In this document: positions 43,688 through 52,232 of the stretch, one piece after another | Position numbering within the stretch: position 1 is the stretch's first letter | Layout of the letters: every line of letters starts with the position of its first letter | Translations under genes and position numbers: made by a program | Source: an uncultured Acidiphilium sp. | Lineage (GTDB): Bacteria; Bacillota; Clostridia; Christensenellales; Borkfalkiaceae | Reading direction: 5' to 3' | Length of the DNA stretch: 64,000 nt | NCBI GenBank assembly: GCA_902495325.1 | Contig: CABUWK010000008.1 | Location: 1 to 64,000 of the forward strand | The notes under the pieces: generated by a model | The model's input: only the letters and a program-made list of their open reading frames with translations | What the model was told of the DNA's origin: nothing | The model's database searches: none

Positions 43688-44194
43688 ATGGATAATAAAA
43701 TCGAAATCGGCGCGGTGGCGAAACCGCAGGGGATCAAAGGCGCGCTCAAAATAAAACTGTTCTGCGATTCGTTTGCAGCGGTGAAAAACGTTACTTTTGT
43801 TGAGATTGGAGAAAAAGACTACCGTGTGGAAAGTTTTACGCCTGCCGAGGCGGAAACGGCGATCCTTTCGCTGGAAGGGGTTTCCGACCGCAACACGGCG
43901 GAAACCTTCCGCCAAAAACCGGTGTTTGCCGAAAAGAGCGAAGTGGTAAAACCGGAAGGGAAATTTTTCATTACGGACGTCATCGGGTGCGAACTTGTGC
44001 TTTCTTCCGGAAAGACGATCGGCAGAATTATGGACGTCGTGAAGGGAAACGTGGATTACTATTATCTCGAAACGGCGGAAGGGAAAGCCGTTTTCCCGCT
44101 GATTAAAAAACTCGGGGCGAAATTCGGGATCGAAGAAAAGAAAATCACCGTAAACGCGGAAGCTTTCACGGAGGTCGTGCTGTATGAGGATTGA
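43688..44194 (+). CDS. rimM: Ribosome maturation factor RimM
   Basis: The 168-residue protein has an N-terminal beta barrel (IEIGAVAKPQGIKGALKIK) and a C-terminal PRC barrel (KFFITDVIGCEL...DYYYLETAEGKAVFPLI). It binds S19 in maturing 30S subunits. The ATG has only a weak GGGAAA site. It overlaps trmD by 11 bp, the conserved coupling. Confidence 0.96.
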   Translation: MDNKIEIGAVAKPQGIKGALKIKLFCDSFAAVKNVTFVEIGEKDYRVESFTPAEAETAILSLEGVSDRNTAETFRQKPVFAEKSEVVKPEGKFFITDVIGCELVLSSGKTIGRIMDVVKGNVDYYYLETAEGKAVFPLIKKLGAKFGIEEKKITVNAEAFTEVVLYED

Positions 44195-44861
44195 CATTCT
44201 TACCCTTTTCCCCGAGATGTTCACCCCCTTGAAGGAGAGTATCATCGGCAGGGCGACGAAACAGGGGAAGGTGGAAATCGTGATCACCGATATCCGCGAT
44301 TATACCGAAAACAAGCACAGAAAGTGCGACGATTACCCTTTCGGCGGGGGGGCCGGCATGGTGATGACCCCGCAACCGGTGTATTCCGCCATTCAGGCGG
44401 TGGATCCGGACCACGAAGCGCGCAGAATTTTCATGTCTCCGAAAGGCAGGAGATTCTGCCAGAAAATGGTGAAGGAATTTCTCGCCTACGACAGACTTCT
44501 GTTTTTGTGCGGACATTACGAAGGGGTGGATCAGCGCGTGCTTGATCTGTGCATCGACGAGGAAATTTCCCTCGGCGATTTCGTGCTGACGGGCGGCGAG
44601 ATCCCCGCTATGGCGATCACCGATTGCGTCTGCCGGTATATCGACGGGGTGATCGCGGGAGAAAGCCTTTCGGAAGAAAGCTTTACGGATAATCTTCTCG
44701 AATATCCGCAATACACCCGCCCGCAGGAATTTATGGGGCTGACCGTGCCCGACGTGCTCGTTTCGGGCAATCATAAAGAAGTGGACAAATGGCGGCGCAG
44801 GCAGGCGGAAAAGATCACCGCCGAAAAACGCCCGGATCTTCTCGGCGGTAAGGAGGACTGA
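44184..44861 (+). CDS. trmD: tRNA (guanine-37 N1)-methyltransferase TrmD
   Basis: The 225-residue SPOUT enzyme methylates G37 next to the anticodon, preventing frameshifting. The start MRIDILTLFPEMF, YPFGGGAGMVM and the knot region LCGHYEGVDQRV...SLGDFVLTGGEIPAM identify it. It overlaps rimM. It is followed after one base by rbgA, whereas in Bacillus rplS comes next; rplS here lies 3.3 kb downstream. Confidence 0.97.
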   Translation: MRIDILTLFPEMFTPLKESIIGRATKQGKVEIVITDIRDYTENKHRKCDDYPFGGGAGMVMTPQPVYSAIQAVDPDHEARRIFMSPKGRRFCQKMVKEFLAYDRLLFLCGHYEGVDQRVLDLCIDEEISLGDFVLTGGEIPAMAITDCVCRYIDGVIAGESLSEESFTDNLLEYPQYTRPQEFMGLTVPDVLVSGNHKEVDKWRRRQAEKITAEKRPDLLGGKED

Positions 44862-44862
44862 C

Positions 44863-45795
44863 ATGCCCGAAGAAAAAATTTCGCTTGCCGGGGGAAAAGA
44901 GATCTCGGACGGAACGGAAAAAGGGGAAACGGGGGATATCGATACGCACGGTCTCGGGCGGATCCAGTGGTTTCCCGGACACATGGCGAAGGCGATGCGC
45001 AAAACGGAGGAAGATTTAAAGCTTTGCGACGGGGTTTTGTATGTGCTCGATGCGCGCGCTCCTTACGCCTGCATGAATCCGAAACTGAAAAAGCTGTTCG
45101 GCGAAAAGCCGATCGTGTATCTGCTCAATAAAAAAGACCTCATAGAGCCCCCGGTCGCCGCGGCGATCGTTGCCGATCTTTCCGCAAAGGGAATGACGGC
45201 GATCGCGGTGAACGGGCAGGACAAACGCGACGGCGAACGGATCAAAGCCGCGTGCCGGGTTGCCATGAAGGAAAAAACGGAAAGAAACGAACGGAAAGGC
45301 ATTACGAAAACGTTGCGTTTTCTGGTTGCCGGGATCCCGAATACGGGGAAATCGACGGTGATCAATACTCTTTCCGGTGTGAAAAAAGCGGAAACGGGAG
45401 ACAAAGCGGGGGTTACCAGGGCGAATAAGTGGATCAGGCTCGGCGAGTTCGATCTGCTCGATTCTCCGGGAACCACGCCGCCGGCATTCGAAAATCAGAC
45501 TTATGCGCGGCATCTCGCCTATATCGGCGCGATCAACGACGATATTCTCGATACGGAAACGCTCGCGCTGTGTCTGATCGCCGATCTGAAACGCGCATAT
45601 CCGAAACAGCTGAGCGAAAAATACAGGCTTTCAGACGCGGACGGGGAAGACCTTGCCTTATTCGACGCGATCTGTAAAAACAGGGGATACCTGCTTCGCG
45701 GCGGCGATTTCGATTACGAACGCGGAGCGAAGGCGTTGATCGACGATCTGAGAAAAGGGAGGATCGGGAAAATATGCTTCGAGAAGAAGGCGTGA
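44863..45795 (+). CDS. rbgA: Ribosome biogenesis GTPase RbgA (YlqF)
   Basis: The 310-residue circularly permuted GTPase completes the 50S subunit. The permuted order is visible: G4 NKKD (about 89-92), then G1 GIPNTGKST (about 157-165), then G3 DSPGTTPP (about 200). An additional acidic N-terminal stretch of about 30 residues (MPEEKISLAGGKEISDGTEKGETG) precedes the normal IQWFPGHMAKA start; translation could instead begin later, but the ATG at 44863 is correctly placed after a TAAGGAGG site. It overlaps rnhB. Confidence 0.95.
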   Translation: MPEEKISLAGGKEISDGTEKGETGDIDTHGLGRIQWFPGHMAKAMRKTEEDLKLCDGVLYVLDARAPYACMNPKLKKLFGEKPIVYLLNKKDLIEPPVAAAIVADLSAKGMTAIAVNGQDKRDGERIKAACRVAMKEKTERNERKGITKTLRFLVAGIPNTGKSTVINTLSGVKKAETGDKAGVTRANKWIRLGEFDLLDSPGTTPPAFENQTYARHLAYIGAINDDILDTETLALCLIADLKRAYPKQLSEKYRLSDADGEDLALFDAICKNRGYLLRGGDFDYERGAKALIDDLRKGRIGKICFEKKA

Positions 45796-46445
45796 AAGGA
45801 AAAGCCGCCGAAAAGAAATACCGGAAAACGCTTGAGAAAAGGGCGTTCGACCTCTCTTATCTCCCGGAAGGAAAGAAGTATCTTGCGGGGATCGACGAGG
45901 TCGGAAGGGGACCGCTTGCGGGACCTGTCGTGTGCGCCGCGGTGATCATGCCGTACGACGAGGAAAACCTGATCGTCGGGATCGACGACAGCAAGAAAGT
46001 GACCGAAAAGAACCGCATACTTCTATCGGAAAAAATCAGGGAAAAGGCGATCGCCTGCGCGATCTGCGAAGTTTCGCCCGAACGGATCGACGAGATCAAT
46101 ATTTTAAACGCCACGAAAGAGTGCATGATCCGTTGCGTCCAAGAACTTTCCGTGAAGCCCGATCTCGTTCTCGTGGATGCCGTCTGTCTCGATATTCCTT
46201 ATCCGACGGAAGGGGTGATCCGCGGCGACGCGCAAAGTTATGCCGTCGGCGCCGCTTCGATCGTGGCAAAGGTATACAGGGACGAGCTGATGACGCGTTT
46301 TGCCGGGATTTTTCCCGCATACGGATTCGAAAAAAACAAAGGTTACGGAACAAAAGAGCATATCGATGCGATCAGGGGGGTGGGACCGTGCCCGATACAC
46401 AGAAAGACTTTCATAAAAAACTTTTGGGACGAAACGGAGAAATAG
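45774..46445 (+). CDS. rnhB: Ribonuclease HII
   Basis: The 223-residue enzyme cuts RNA in RNA-DNA hybrids and removes misincorporated ribonucleotides. The catalytic start GIDEVGRGPLAG carries Asp41 and Glu42; DDSKK and the later VDAV supply the other acidic residues. It overlaps rbgA by 22 bp, and its 3' end overlaps the yraN start by 58 bp. Order rbgA-rnhB-yraN matches other Bacillota. Confidence 0.96.
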   Translation: MLREEGVKGKAAEKKYRKTLEKRAFDLSYLPEGKKYLAGIDEVGRGPLAGPVVCAAVIMPYDEENLIVGIDDSKKVTEKNRILLSEKIREKAIACAICEVSPERIDEINILNATKECMIRCVQELSVKPDLVLVDAVCLDIPYPTEGVIRGDAQSYAVGAASIVAKVYRDELMTRFAGIFPAYGFEKNKGYGTKEHIDAIRGVGPCPIHRKTFIKNFWDETEK

Positions 46446-46741
46446 CCGTTGCAAAATATTTAGAAAAACAGGGCTATAAGATCATAAAACGCAATTATCG
46501 CACGAAATGCGGCGAAGCCGACCTCGTGTGCGAATACGGTGGCGTTATTGTTTTCGTCGAGGTAAAAACAAGATCCGGGGATCGGTTCGGTACGCCTGCG
46601 GAAGCGGTTGACGAGCGAAAACGGGAAAAATATCGCAAAATCGCCTTGTGTTATATGGCGGAAAACGGGGAGTGTGCCGTTTCTTTTGCCGTGGCAGAAG
46701 TTACGGCAGATGGAATAAGATTGATCGAAAATGCCTTTTGA
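46388..46741 (+). CDS. yraN: YraN family endonuclease-like protein
   Basis: The 117-residue UPF0102 protein has the restriction-endonuclease-like core GEADLVCEYGGVIVFVEVKTR, with Asp and E-x-K in the expected spacing. The LGRNGEIAVAKYLEKQGYKIIKRNYR start is typical. The best start is GTG at 46388, preceded by AGGGGGG inside the end of rnhB, giving a 58-bp overlap. The biochemical role is unsettled; it is often found beside rnhB. Confidence 0.88.
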   Translation: MPDTQKDFHKKLLGRNGEIAVAKYLEKQGYKIIKRNYRTKCGEADLVCEYGGVIVFVEVKTRSGDRFGTPAEAVDERKREKYRKIALCYMAENGECAVSFAVAEVTADGIRLIENAF

Positions 46742-46785
46742 TCGGCTTATAGGTATATTTCTTTGTCTAAAGAGAGGAGAATAGT

Positions 46786-48000
46786 TTGAAAATCGGCGTG
46801 GCGACCGCATCCGGGATCGAAGCGGTCACGAAAAGAGAATTATATAAAATCGTAGGAAAAGAGGACCTCGCCGCACTGGACGGAAGGATCTTTTTTTCGG
46901 GTACGTGGAGAGACGTTGCGAAATGTAACCTTCTTCTTCGTACGGCAAACCGCGTGGAGATCGTTGCCGGGGAGTTCAGAGCGGCGGATTTCGACGAACT
47001 TTACGAAGGGATCTCGGCGATCCCGTGGGAAGACTATATTCCGGAAAACGGAAATTTTACTCTTTCCGCAAAGAGCGTGAACTGCAAACTTTTTGCATAT
47101 TCCGCCATACAGTCCGTATCGGAAAAGGCGATCTGCGAACGCCTGAAAAAGAGATACGGTGTAACGGAACTTCCGAAAAGCGGCGCGCGGTATCGGATCG
47201 AGGTGGCGGGAAGAAAGGATTTCTTCACCGTATCTTTTAATACGTCGGGAGAAGGTCTTCATCGCAGAGGGTATCGCGGACTTGTGGGCGAGGCTCCGCT
47301 GAAAGAAACGCTTGCGGCGGCGCTGATCGAACTTTCCGTATGGAATCCCGACAGACCTCTCGTCGATCTTTTCTGCGGCAGCGGAACGATCCCGATCGAA
47401 GCGGCGATGATCGCCCTCGGCATCCCGGCGGGCGGGAAAAGGGAGTTTGATTTTTCTTTCTGGAGCGACGAGTGCCGCAAAATTCTCGATGAGGAGAGAG
47501 AAAAGGCGATTTCCGGGATCGATGAAAAAAAGGAGATCCGCATTTCCGGATTCGATATCGACGAAAAGCAGATCCGCCTTGCAAGAAGGCACGCCGAGCT
47601 TGCGGGGGTCGATCGTTTTATCCATCTGCAACGCGCCGACATGCGCGACTTCTCCTCTCGTTTTTCTCACGGCGTCGTGATCTCCAATCCGCCCTACGGC
47701 GAAAGGCTGCTTTCCCGCAAGGAAGTGGAGATTTTATATCGCGACTACGGAAAGAAAATCGGATCGCTTGACGAATGGTGCGCCTACACCCTGACCCCCG
47801 TGGACGATTTTGAACGGCTGTTCGGGAAAAAAGCGGATAAAAAACGGAAAATTTACAACGGAAAGCTGGAATGCGTGTATTACTCGATGCTTGCCGCGCC
47901 TCCGAAAAAACGGGAGGAAAGAGGCGAAAACGGCGGAACGGACGAAAATAAATCTTTCCGGAAAGAGCAAAATACGAAAATTTTGCCCGAAAACGAATAA
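46786..48000 (+). CDS. rlmL: Class I rRNA methyltransferase, RlmL/YpsC type with THUMP domain
   Basis: The 404-residue protein has an N-terminal THUMP RNA-binding domain (about 1-155) and a Rossmann methyltransferase domain with VDLFCGSGTIPIEAA (SAM loop, about 192-206) and ISNPPYGERL (the N6/N2-type NPPY motif, about 303-312). It probably makes m2G in 23S rRNA. The start is TTG with AGAGAGGAGA upstream. A charged C-terminal tail (KKREERGENGGTDENK...) extends beyond the family core. Confidence 0.9.
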   Translation: MKIGVATASGIEAVTKRELYKIVGKEDLAALDGRIFFSGTWRDVAKCNLLLRTANRVEIVAGEFRAADFDELYEGISAIPWEDYIPENGNFTLSAKSVNCKLFAYSAIQSVSEKAICERLKKRYGVTELPKSGARYRIEVAGRKDFFTVSFNTSGEGLHRRGYRGLVGEAPLKETLAAALIELSVWNPDRPLVDLFCGSGTIPIEAAMIALGIPAGGKREFDFSFWSDECRKILDEEREKAISGIDEKKEIRISGFDIDEKQIRLARRHAELAGVDRFIHLQRADMRDFSSRFSHGVVISNPPYGERLLSRKEVEILYRDYGKKIGSLDEWCAYTLTPVDDFERLFGKKADKKRKIYNGKLECVYYSMLAAPPKKREERGENGGTDENKSFRKEQNTKILPENE

Positions 48001-48017
48001 AAAGAAGTGAAAAACGC

Positions 48018-48046
48018 TTGATTTCGCTTCGGGAATATGGTAAAAT
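48018..48046 (+). promoter_or_regulatory. rplS promoter
   Basis: -35 TTGATT (48018-48023), 17-bp spacer ending TGG, -10 TAAAAT (48041-48046). It leaves a leader of about 95 nt before rplS that may hold an L19-type regulatory structure, which I could not define. Confidence 0.7.
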
Positions 48047-48147
48047 AATAAAAGACTTCGAGCGGTCCTCCGACTATCGCAGGGTAACGGACGTTTTCGT
48101 TTCGTGTTGCATCGGTCGCGAACGCTTAGGAAATTGGAGGATAAGTC

Positions 48148-48489
48148 ATGAATATCATCGAACAGATCGAAAAAGAGAACCTCAAAGCGGAAGTTCCTTC
48201 TTTCAACGTGGGCGATACCGTTAACGTTTCCGTTAAGGTTATCGAAGGCGCGAAGGAAAGAATCCAGGCATTCGAGGGCGTGGTGATCGCCAAGAAGAAC
48301 GGCGGCATCAGAGAAACCTTCACGGTAAGAAGAATTTCTTACGGCATCGGCGTGGAAAGAACGTTCCCCGTTCATTCTCCCAAGGTGGCTAAGATCACCG
48401 TCGTTAAGAAAGGTAAAGTCAGAAGAGCTAAACTTTACTATCTCAGAAACCTCACCGGTAAAGCGGCGAAGGTTGAAGAAATTCTTTAA
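48148..48489 (+). CDS. rplS: 50S ribosomal protein L19
   Basis: The 113-residue protein sits at the interface between the subunits. Typical segments are FNVGDTVNVSVKVIEG, IQAFEGVVIAKKNGG and RRISYGIGVERTFPVHSPKVAKI. TTGGAGG lies eight bases before the ATG. It is transcribed alone with its own promoter and terminator, having moved from its usual place after trmD. Confidence 0.97.
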   Translation: MNIIEQIEKENLKAEVPSFNVGDTVNVSVKVIEGAKERIQAFEGVVIAKKNGGIRETFTVRRISYGIGVERTFPVHSPKVAKITVVKKGKVRRAKLYYLRNLTGKAAKVEEIL

Positions 48490-48506
48490 TTTTCCAATCG
48501 AACAAC

Positions 48507-48542
48507 AAAAAGCCGCCGCAGGAGATCCTGCGGCGGCTTTTT
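48507..48542 (+). terminator. rplS terminator
   Basis: Near-perfect stem AAAAAGCCGCCGCAGGA-GA-TCCTGCGGCGGCTTTTT, also usable on the other strand. The following 48543-48688 holds no gene that I can support. Confidence 0.95.
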
Positions 48543-48688
48543 CGTGTTGCCGGTTTTCGTTTGCGCTCCGGGTCGGAGCGCTGCGCCGGCGGATGCCTCA
48601 AAGGGAAAGTTATCACGATAAAAAGCGGAGGATTCGACTTATCAATATATTTTTATAATGAAAAGTGAAAATTTTTCCCGAAAAAGAG

Positions 48689-48732
48689 TTTACAAAACGA
48701 AAAATCAGGTGTATATTATTTACAGGTGTAAA
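48689..48732 (+). promoter_or_regulatory. Promoter with CopY/BlaI-type operator
   Basis: -35 TTTACA (48689-48694), 17-bp spacer, -10 TATATT (48712-48717). Immediately after lies TTTACAGGTGTAAA (48719-48732), a perfect palindrome containing TACA-N2-TGTA, the core of operators used by CopY/BlaI/MecI-type winged-helix repressors. A second CAGGTGTA half-site overlaps the -10. No such repressor gene is in the window. Confidence 0.65.
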
Positions 48733-48851
48733 TTTAAGATCGGGCTGTCCGGCTATCCGCAGAACGATCGGACCGATCGGAAAAAGATTTTGCGCGGGCG
48801 GTTTTGCCGCCCGGGCGGGCAGCTTCCGGACCGGTCTACCGGGAGGTACGC

Positions 48852-50687
48852 ATGAAAAAACGATCGCTTGGCATGTTGATCGCGATCCTTCTTACAGCCG
48901 TTTTCTGGCTTTTAACCGCGGCGTTCGCTCTCGGGACGAACGTTGCGCCGAAATCGTACTGGTTGCCTTCGCCTATGCGCGTCGAGGGAACGGACAAAAC
49001 GATGAACGCCGGCGTTACGATCGATCTTGACAGAACGCTGACTTCTCCCGAAGGCGAGGGGAAAACTTACGACGTATCCCGTATTTACGTCTTTATCGGA
49101 CGGGCGTATACTTCGGACGAAAAAGGGAACGTTTCCGTCAATTTCGATTTCAAAACGACTTCGCAGGCGACGGACGAATACCTTCGCCGCGTGACGGCGG
49201 AGATCCCGGCGACTTACGGCAACGCACGCTATCGCTATTATAAAGTATTCGACGCGGCGGAAGAGGGAACCGACCCTCTTAACTATAAACGGGTGAAAGT
49301 GAACACGGCATATTCCTTCGAGTTTTACGAAGTCGTGTTTACCGATGAAAAGGGCAGGGCGTTCGCGATCGAAAACGCGGTCGTGGACGAAACCGCTTAC
49401 GGCGATCATGCGACCCGTTTCGCCGCCGCGCTGACCGACGAACAGAGGACGTTCCGTTCGTCCGGGGCGGGTGCCTACGTCCTTTCCGAGAGAGAATGCG
49501 ACGCGCTTGCCGCCGCCGATTCCTTGCTGACGGGCAGCGGGTATGCGGTCGGTTCGGCGCCGCTCTCTTCCTTGCTGAACGCCGCAGGCGTGGCGATTTT
49601 CGGACGGAACACCTTCGGGATTCGGTTTTCTGCCTTTTTGTTCGGGTTTTTATCCCTGCTTGCCGTGGCGAATCTTGCAAAAAAATTATTTCTGAAGGAA
49701 TCGTTTGCCGTATGTGCGGTCGTGCTCGCGGTTGCGGACGGCGGATTGTTTGCGGCGGCAATCTCTTCTTCTCCGGCGGTATACGCGGCGTTTTTCCTTC
49801 TTACGGCGATCTCTCTTGCCGTTTCCTTTTTCGGAAATGCGTATTCCTTCGGGAATTTCAGGGCGTCGTCGATCAACGTTTGTCTTACTGGGCTGTTTTT
49901 CGGGCTTTCGGTGGCGTGCGCGCCGCAGACGATTTTCTGTTTCCTCGCATTTGCCCTGATATACGCCGTATCTCTCAGAAGGCGTTACCTTGAATACAAA
50001 GCGGAAGAGAAGGCGGCCTCCGGGCTTGCCAAAGAAGACGCATATCAGCGGTATCGCCGCTCCGCGCTCGGCGCGGGCGGTTCGATCGCCTTCGGGTTTG
50101 TTCTGATCCCTTTCCTCGTGTGGCTGATTTCGTTCGCGGTCGTTTCTTCGAACGCGACGGCTTTCGGCGGGAAGGGATTCTGGGAAACTTCTTCCGCGAT
50201 GTTCGGCGGGGCGTTTGTACGCGCGTATCGGGAGAATCCTTTCTTGTTCCTCGTCGGGTTCGGCAAGGAGAACGCGGGGGCAGGCGTGTTGTTTTTCAAT
50301 AAAATCGTTTCGATCGCTTCTCTTTGCGGGCTGTTGTATACGACCGCCGTCGTTCTGACCGGCGGGAAATGCCGCCGTTTCGCGGAAGAGAGAAAGCGGA
50401 TCCGCAATAAATACCGCATCGTCACGTTTGCGTTTCTCGCTTCGCTGTTGCCGCTTGCGCTCGGCTTCCGGACGGGTATTGCCGACTATGCGTTGTCTTC
50501 CGTGTTGTATGCCATGTATATTCCGCTTGCCGCGGCGGCTCTGAAAGAGAGAAAAAAGGCGGCGATCGTTTCGGTTTGCGTAGCGGCAGCGGCGTTGATC
50601 GTGTTTGCGGCGGCGTATCCCGGATATTGCGGGTTTGCCGTTTCTCCCGCATGGCGGGCGTTGTTGTTCGGCTGGCAGGCGGTCTGA
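48852..50687 (+). CDS. Polytopic membrane protein, glycosyltransferase-39-like fold, function unknown
   Basis: The 611-residue protein has one N-terminal membrane segment (about 7-30), an extracellular beta-rich region (about 40-190), and about ten more membrane segments. The stretch DEQRTF...APLSSLLNAAGVAIFGRNTFGIRFSAFLFGFLSLLAV resembles the second loop region of PMT/ArnT-type lipid-linked glycosyltransferases (usual form PPLGK), but the key residues are replaced, so activity is doubtful. It could be a divergent protein glycosylation or cell-wall sugar enzyme. The ATG at 48852 has GGGAGG upstream. A CopY/BlaI-like operator governs it, suggesting stress induction. comM follows after 24 bp. 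Confidence 0.6.
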   Translation: MKKRSLGMLIAILLTAVFWLLTAAFALGTNVAPKSYWLPSPMRVEGTDKTMNAGVTIDLDRTLTSPEGEGKTYDVSRIYVFIGRAYTSDEKGNVSVNFDFKTTSQATDEYLRRVTAEIPATYGNARYRYYKVFDAAEEGTDPLNYKRVKVNTAYSFEFYEVVFTDEKGRAFAIENAVVDETAYGDHATRFAAALTDEQRTFRSSGAGAYVLSERECDALAAADSLLTGSGYAVGSAPLSSLLNAAGVAIFGRNTFGIRFSAFLFGFLSLLAVANLAKKLFLKESFAVCAVVLAVADGGLFAAAISSSPAVYAAFFLLTAISLAVSFFGNAYSFGNFRASSINVCLTGLFFGLSVACAPQTIFCFLAFALIYAVSLRRRYLEYKAEEKAASGLAKEDAYQRYRRSALGAGGSIAFGFVLIPFLVWLISFAVVSSNATAFGGKGFWETSSAMFGGAFVRAYRENPFLFLVGFGKENAGAGVLFFNKIVSIASLCGLLYTTAVVLTGGKCRRFAEERKRIRNKYRIVTFAFLASLLPLALGFRTGIADYALSSVLYAMYIPLAAAALKERKKAAIVSVCVAAAALIVFAAAYPGYCGFAVSPAWRALLFGWQAV

Positions 50688-50711
50688 CGGAAGGAAGGGG
50701 GAGGAATAATC

Positions 50712-52232
50712 ATGTTATCTGAGGTAACGGGCTTTGTGTTGTCCGGGTTAGACGGATATCCCGTCTGCGTGGAGACGGACACCAACAACGGGATCCCCGA
50801 TTTCGACATCGTGGGGCTTCCGGACGCGGCGGTGAAAGAATCGAAGGAAAGGGTGCGTTCGGCGATCAAAAACAGCGGGAGACGTTTCCCGATGAATAAG
50901 ATCACCGTGAATCTTGCTCCGGCGGATCTGAAGAAAGAAGGCGCGGGACTTGACCTTCCCATTGCCGCGGGACTTCTGAAATCTTCCGGACAGCTCGGCG
51001 GGACCGATCCTTCGGTCGTGCTGATCGGAGAGCTTTCCCTGAGCGGAGAGCTTCGCCCCGTGTACGGCGTTCTGCCCATGCTTATTTCCGCGCGGGATAA
51101 AGGATTCCGCACGGCGGTGATCCCGAAGGAAAACGAAAAAGAAGGGGCTTATCTCGACGGGATCGACGTGTACGCCCTTTCCTCTCTGGACGAAGTATGC
51201 AGGTTTCTGACCGACAAAACGGGGTTCGCCCCCATCGAAAAACTCGATTACGCCGCAGTCGGCGAAAATGCCGAGTACGACGGGGACATGAAATTCGTGA
51301 AGGGACAATACGTGGCGCGGCGGGCGCTCGAAGTTGCCGTGAGCGGCGGGCATAACATGATTATGGTAGGTCCCCCGGGCGCGGGCAAGACGATGCTTGC
51401 GAAATGTATTCCGTCCATCATGCCGGAAATGAGTTTCGAGGAAGCCTTGGAAACGACGAAGATCCACAGTGTGGCGGGAAGCCTGAAACGGGAAGACGGG
51501 ATCGTTTATAAAAGACCTTTTTTAACGCCCCATCACACGGCGAGCAACGTTGCCCTGGTGGGCGGCGGGCCGACGGCAAAACCGGGCATTATTTCCCTCG
51601 CGCACAACGGGGTGCTCTTTCTCGACGAGATGCCCGAATATTCCCGCGCGACGCTTGAAAGTTTGCGTCAGCCGCTCGAAGACAGGGTGATCACCGTGTC
51701 CCGCATGAAGGCAAACGTCGATTATCCCGCCGGGTTTATGCTTGTGGGAAGTATGAATCCCTGTCCGTGCGGAAATTTCGGTTCCCAAAAAGCGACGTGT
51801 ACCTGCACGGCTTCGCAGATCCGCAAATACCGCGCGCGTATTTCCGGCCCTCTTCTCGACCGTATGGATCTGCAGATCACGGTGGACAGCGTGGATTACG
51901 ACGATCTCGCCTCGCAGAGGGAAGAAGAGTCTTCCGCCGAGGTGAGAAAGCGGGTGAACCGTACCCGCAGGATCCAGAGAGAACGGTTTAAAAACGACAA
52001 CATTACCTGTAACGCGCAGATGGGCGAGAGACAGATCAAAAAATACTGCGCTCTTTCTCCCGAATGCGAAAAAATATTAAAGGCTTCTTTCGAGCGGCTG
52101 AACCTTTCGGCGCGAGCGAGAAGCAGGATCGTAAAAGTGGCGAGAACGATCGCGGATATGGATCTTTCGGAGAATATTCTGCCGAAACACCTTCTCGAAG
52201 CGATCGGATACAGGAGCGAGACGATAGGATGA
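50712..52232 (+). CDS. comM: YifB/ComM family Mg-chelatase-like AAA+ ATPase
   Basis: The 506-residue protein has an N-terminal Lon-like fold (about 1-170), then an AAA+ domain with Walker A GPPGAGKTMLAK (about 218-229) and Walker B FLDEMPEY, then the C-terminal ChlI-type domain with a CPCGNFGSQKATCTC Cys motif. ComM is a branch-migration helicase that helps integrate transforming DNA. AGGGGGAGG precedes the ATG. It overlaps dprA by four bases, a functional pairing in natural transformation. Confidence 0.95.
   Translation: MLSEVTGFVLSGLDGYPVCVETDTNNGIPDFDIVGLPDAAVKESKERVRSAIKNSGRRFPMNKITVNLAPADLKKEGAGLDLPIAAGLLKSSGQLGGTDPSVVLIGELSLSGELRPVYGVLPMLISARDKGFRTAVIPKENEKEGAYLDGIDVYALSSLDEVCRFLTDKTGFAPIEKLDYAAVGENAEYDGDMKFVKGQYVARRALEVAVSGGHNMIMVGPPGAGKTMLAKCIPSIMPEMSFEEALETTKIHSVAGSLKREDGIVYKRPFLTPHHTASNVALVGGGPTAKPGIISLAHNGVLFLDEMPEYSRATLESLRQPLEDRVITVSRMKANVDYPAGFMLVGSMNPCPCGNFGSQKATCTCTASQIRKYRARISGPLLDRMDLQITVDSVDYDDLASQREEESSAEVRKRVNRTRRIQRERFKNDNITCNAQMGERQIKKYCALSPECEKILKASFERLNLSARARSRIVKVARTIADMDLSENILPKHLLEAIGYRSETIG

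Noticed and set aside
45932..46387. Upstream extension of the yraN frame through rnhB
   Set aside because: The extension is Arg-rich shadow sequence inside rnhB. The family start and a ribosome site are at 46388.
48658..48855. A 65-codon frame in the rplS-membrane-protein spacer
   Set aside because: It has no ribosome site and runs through the operator and promoter of the next gene.
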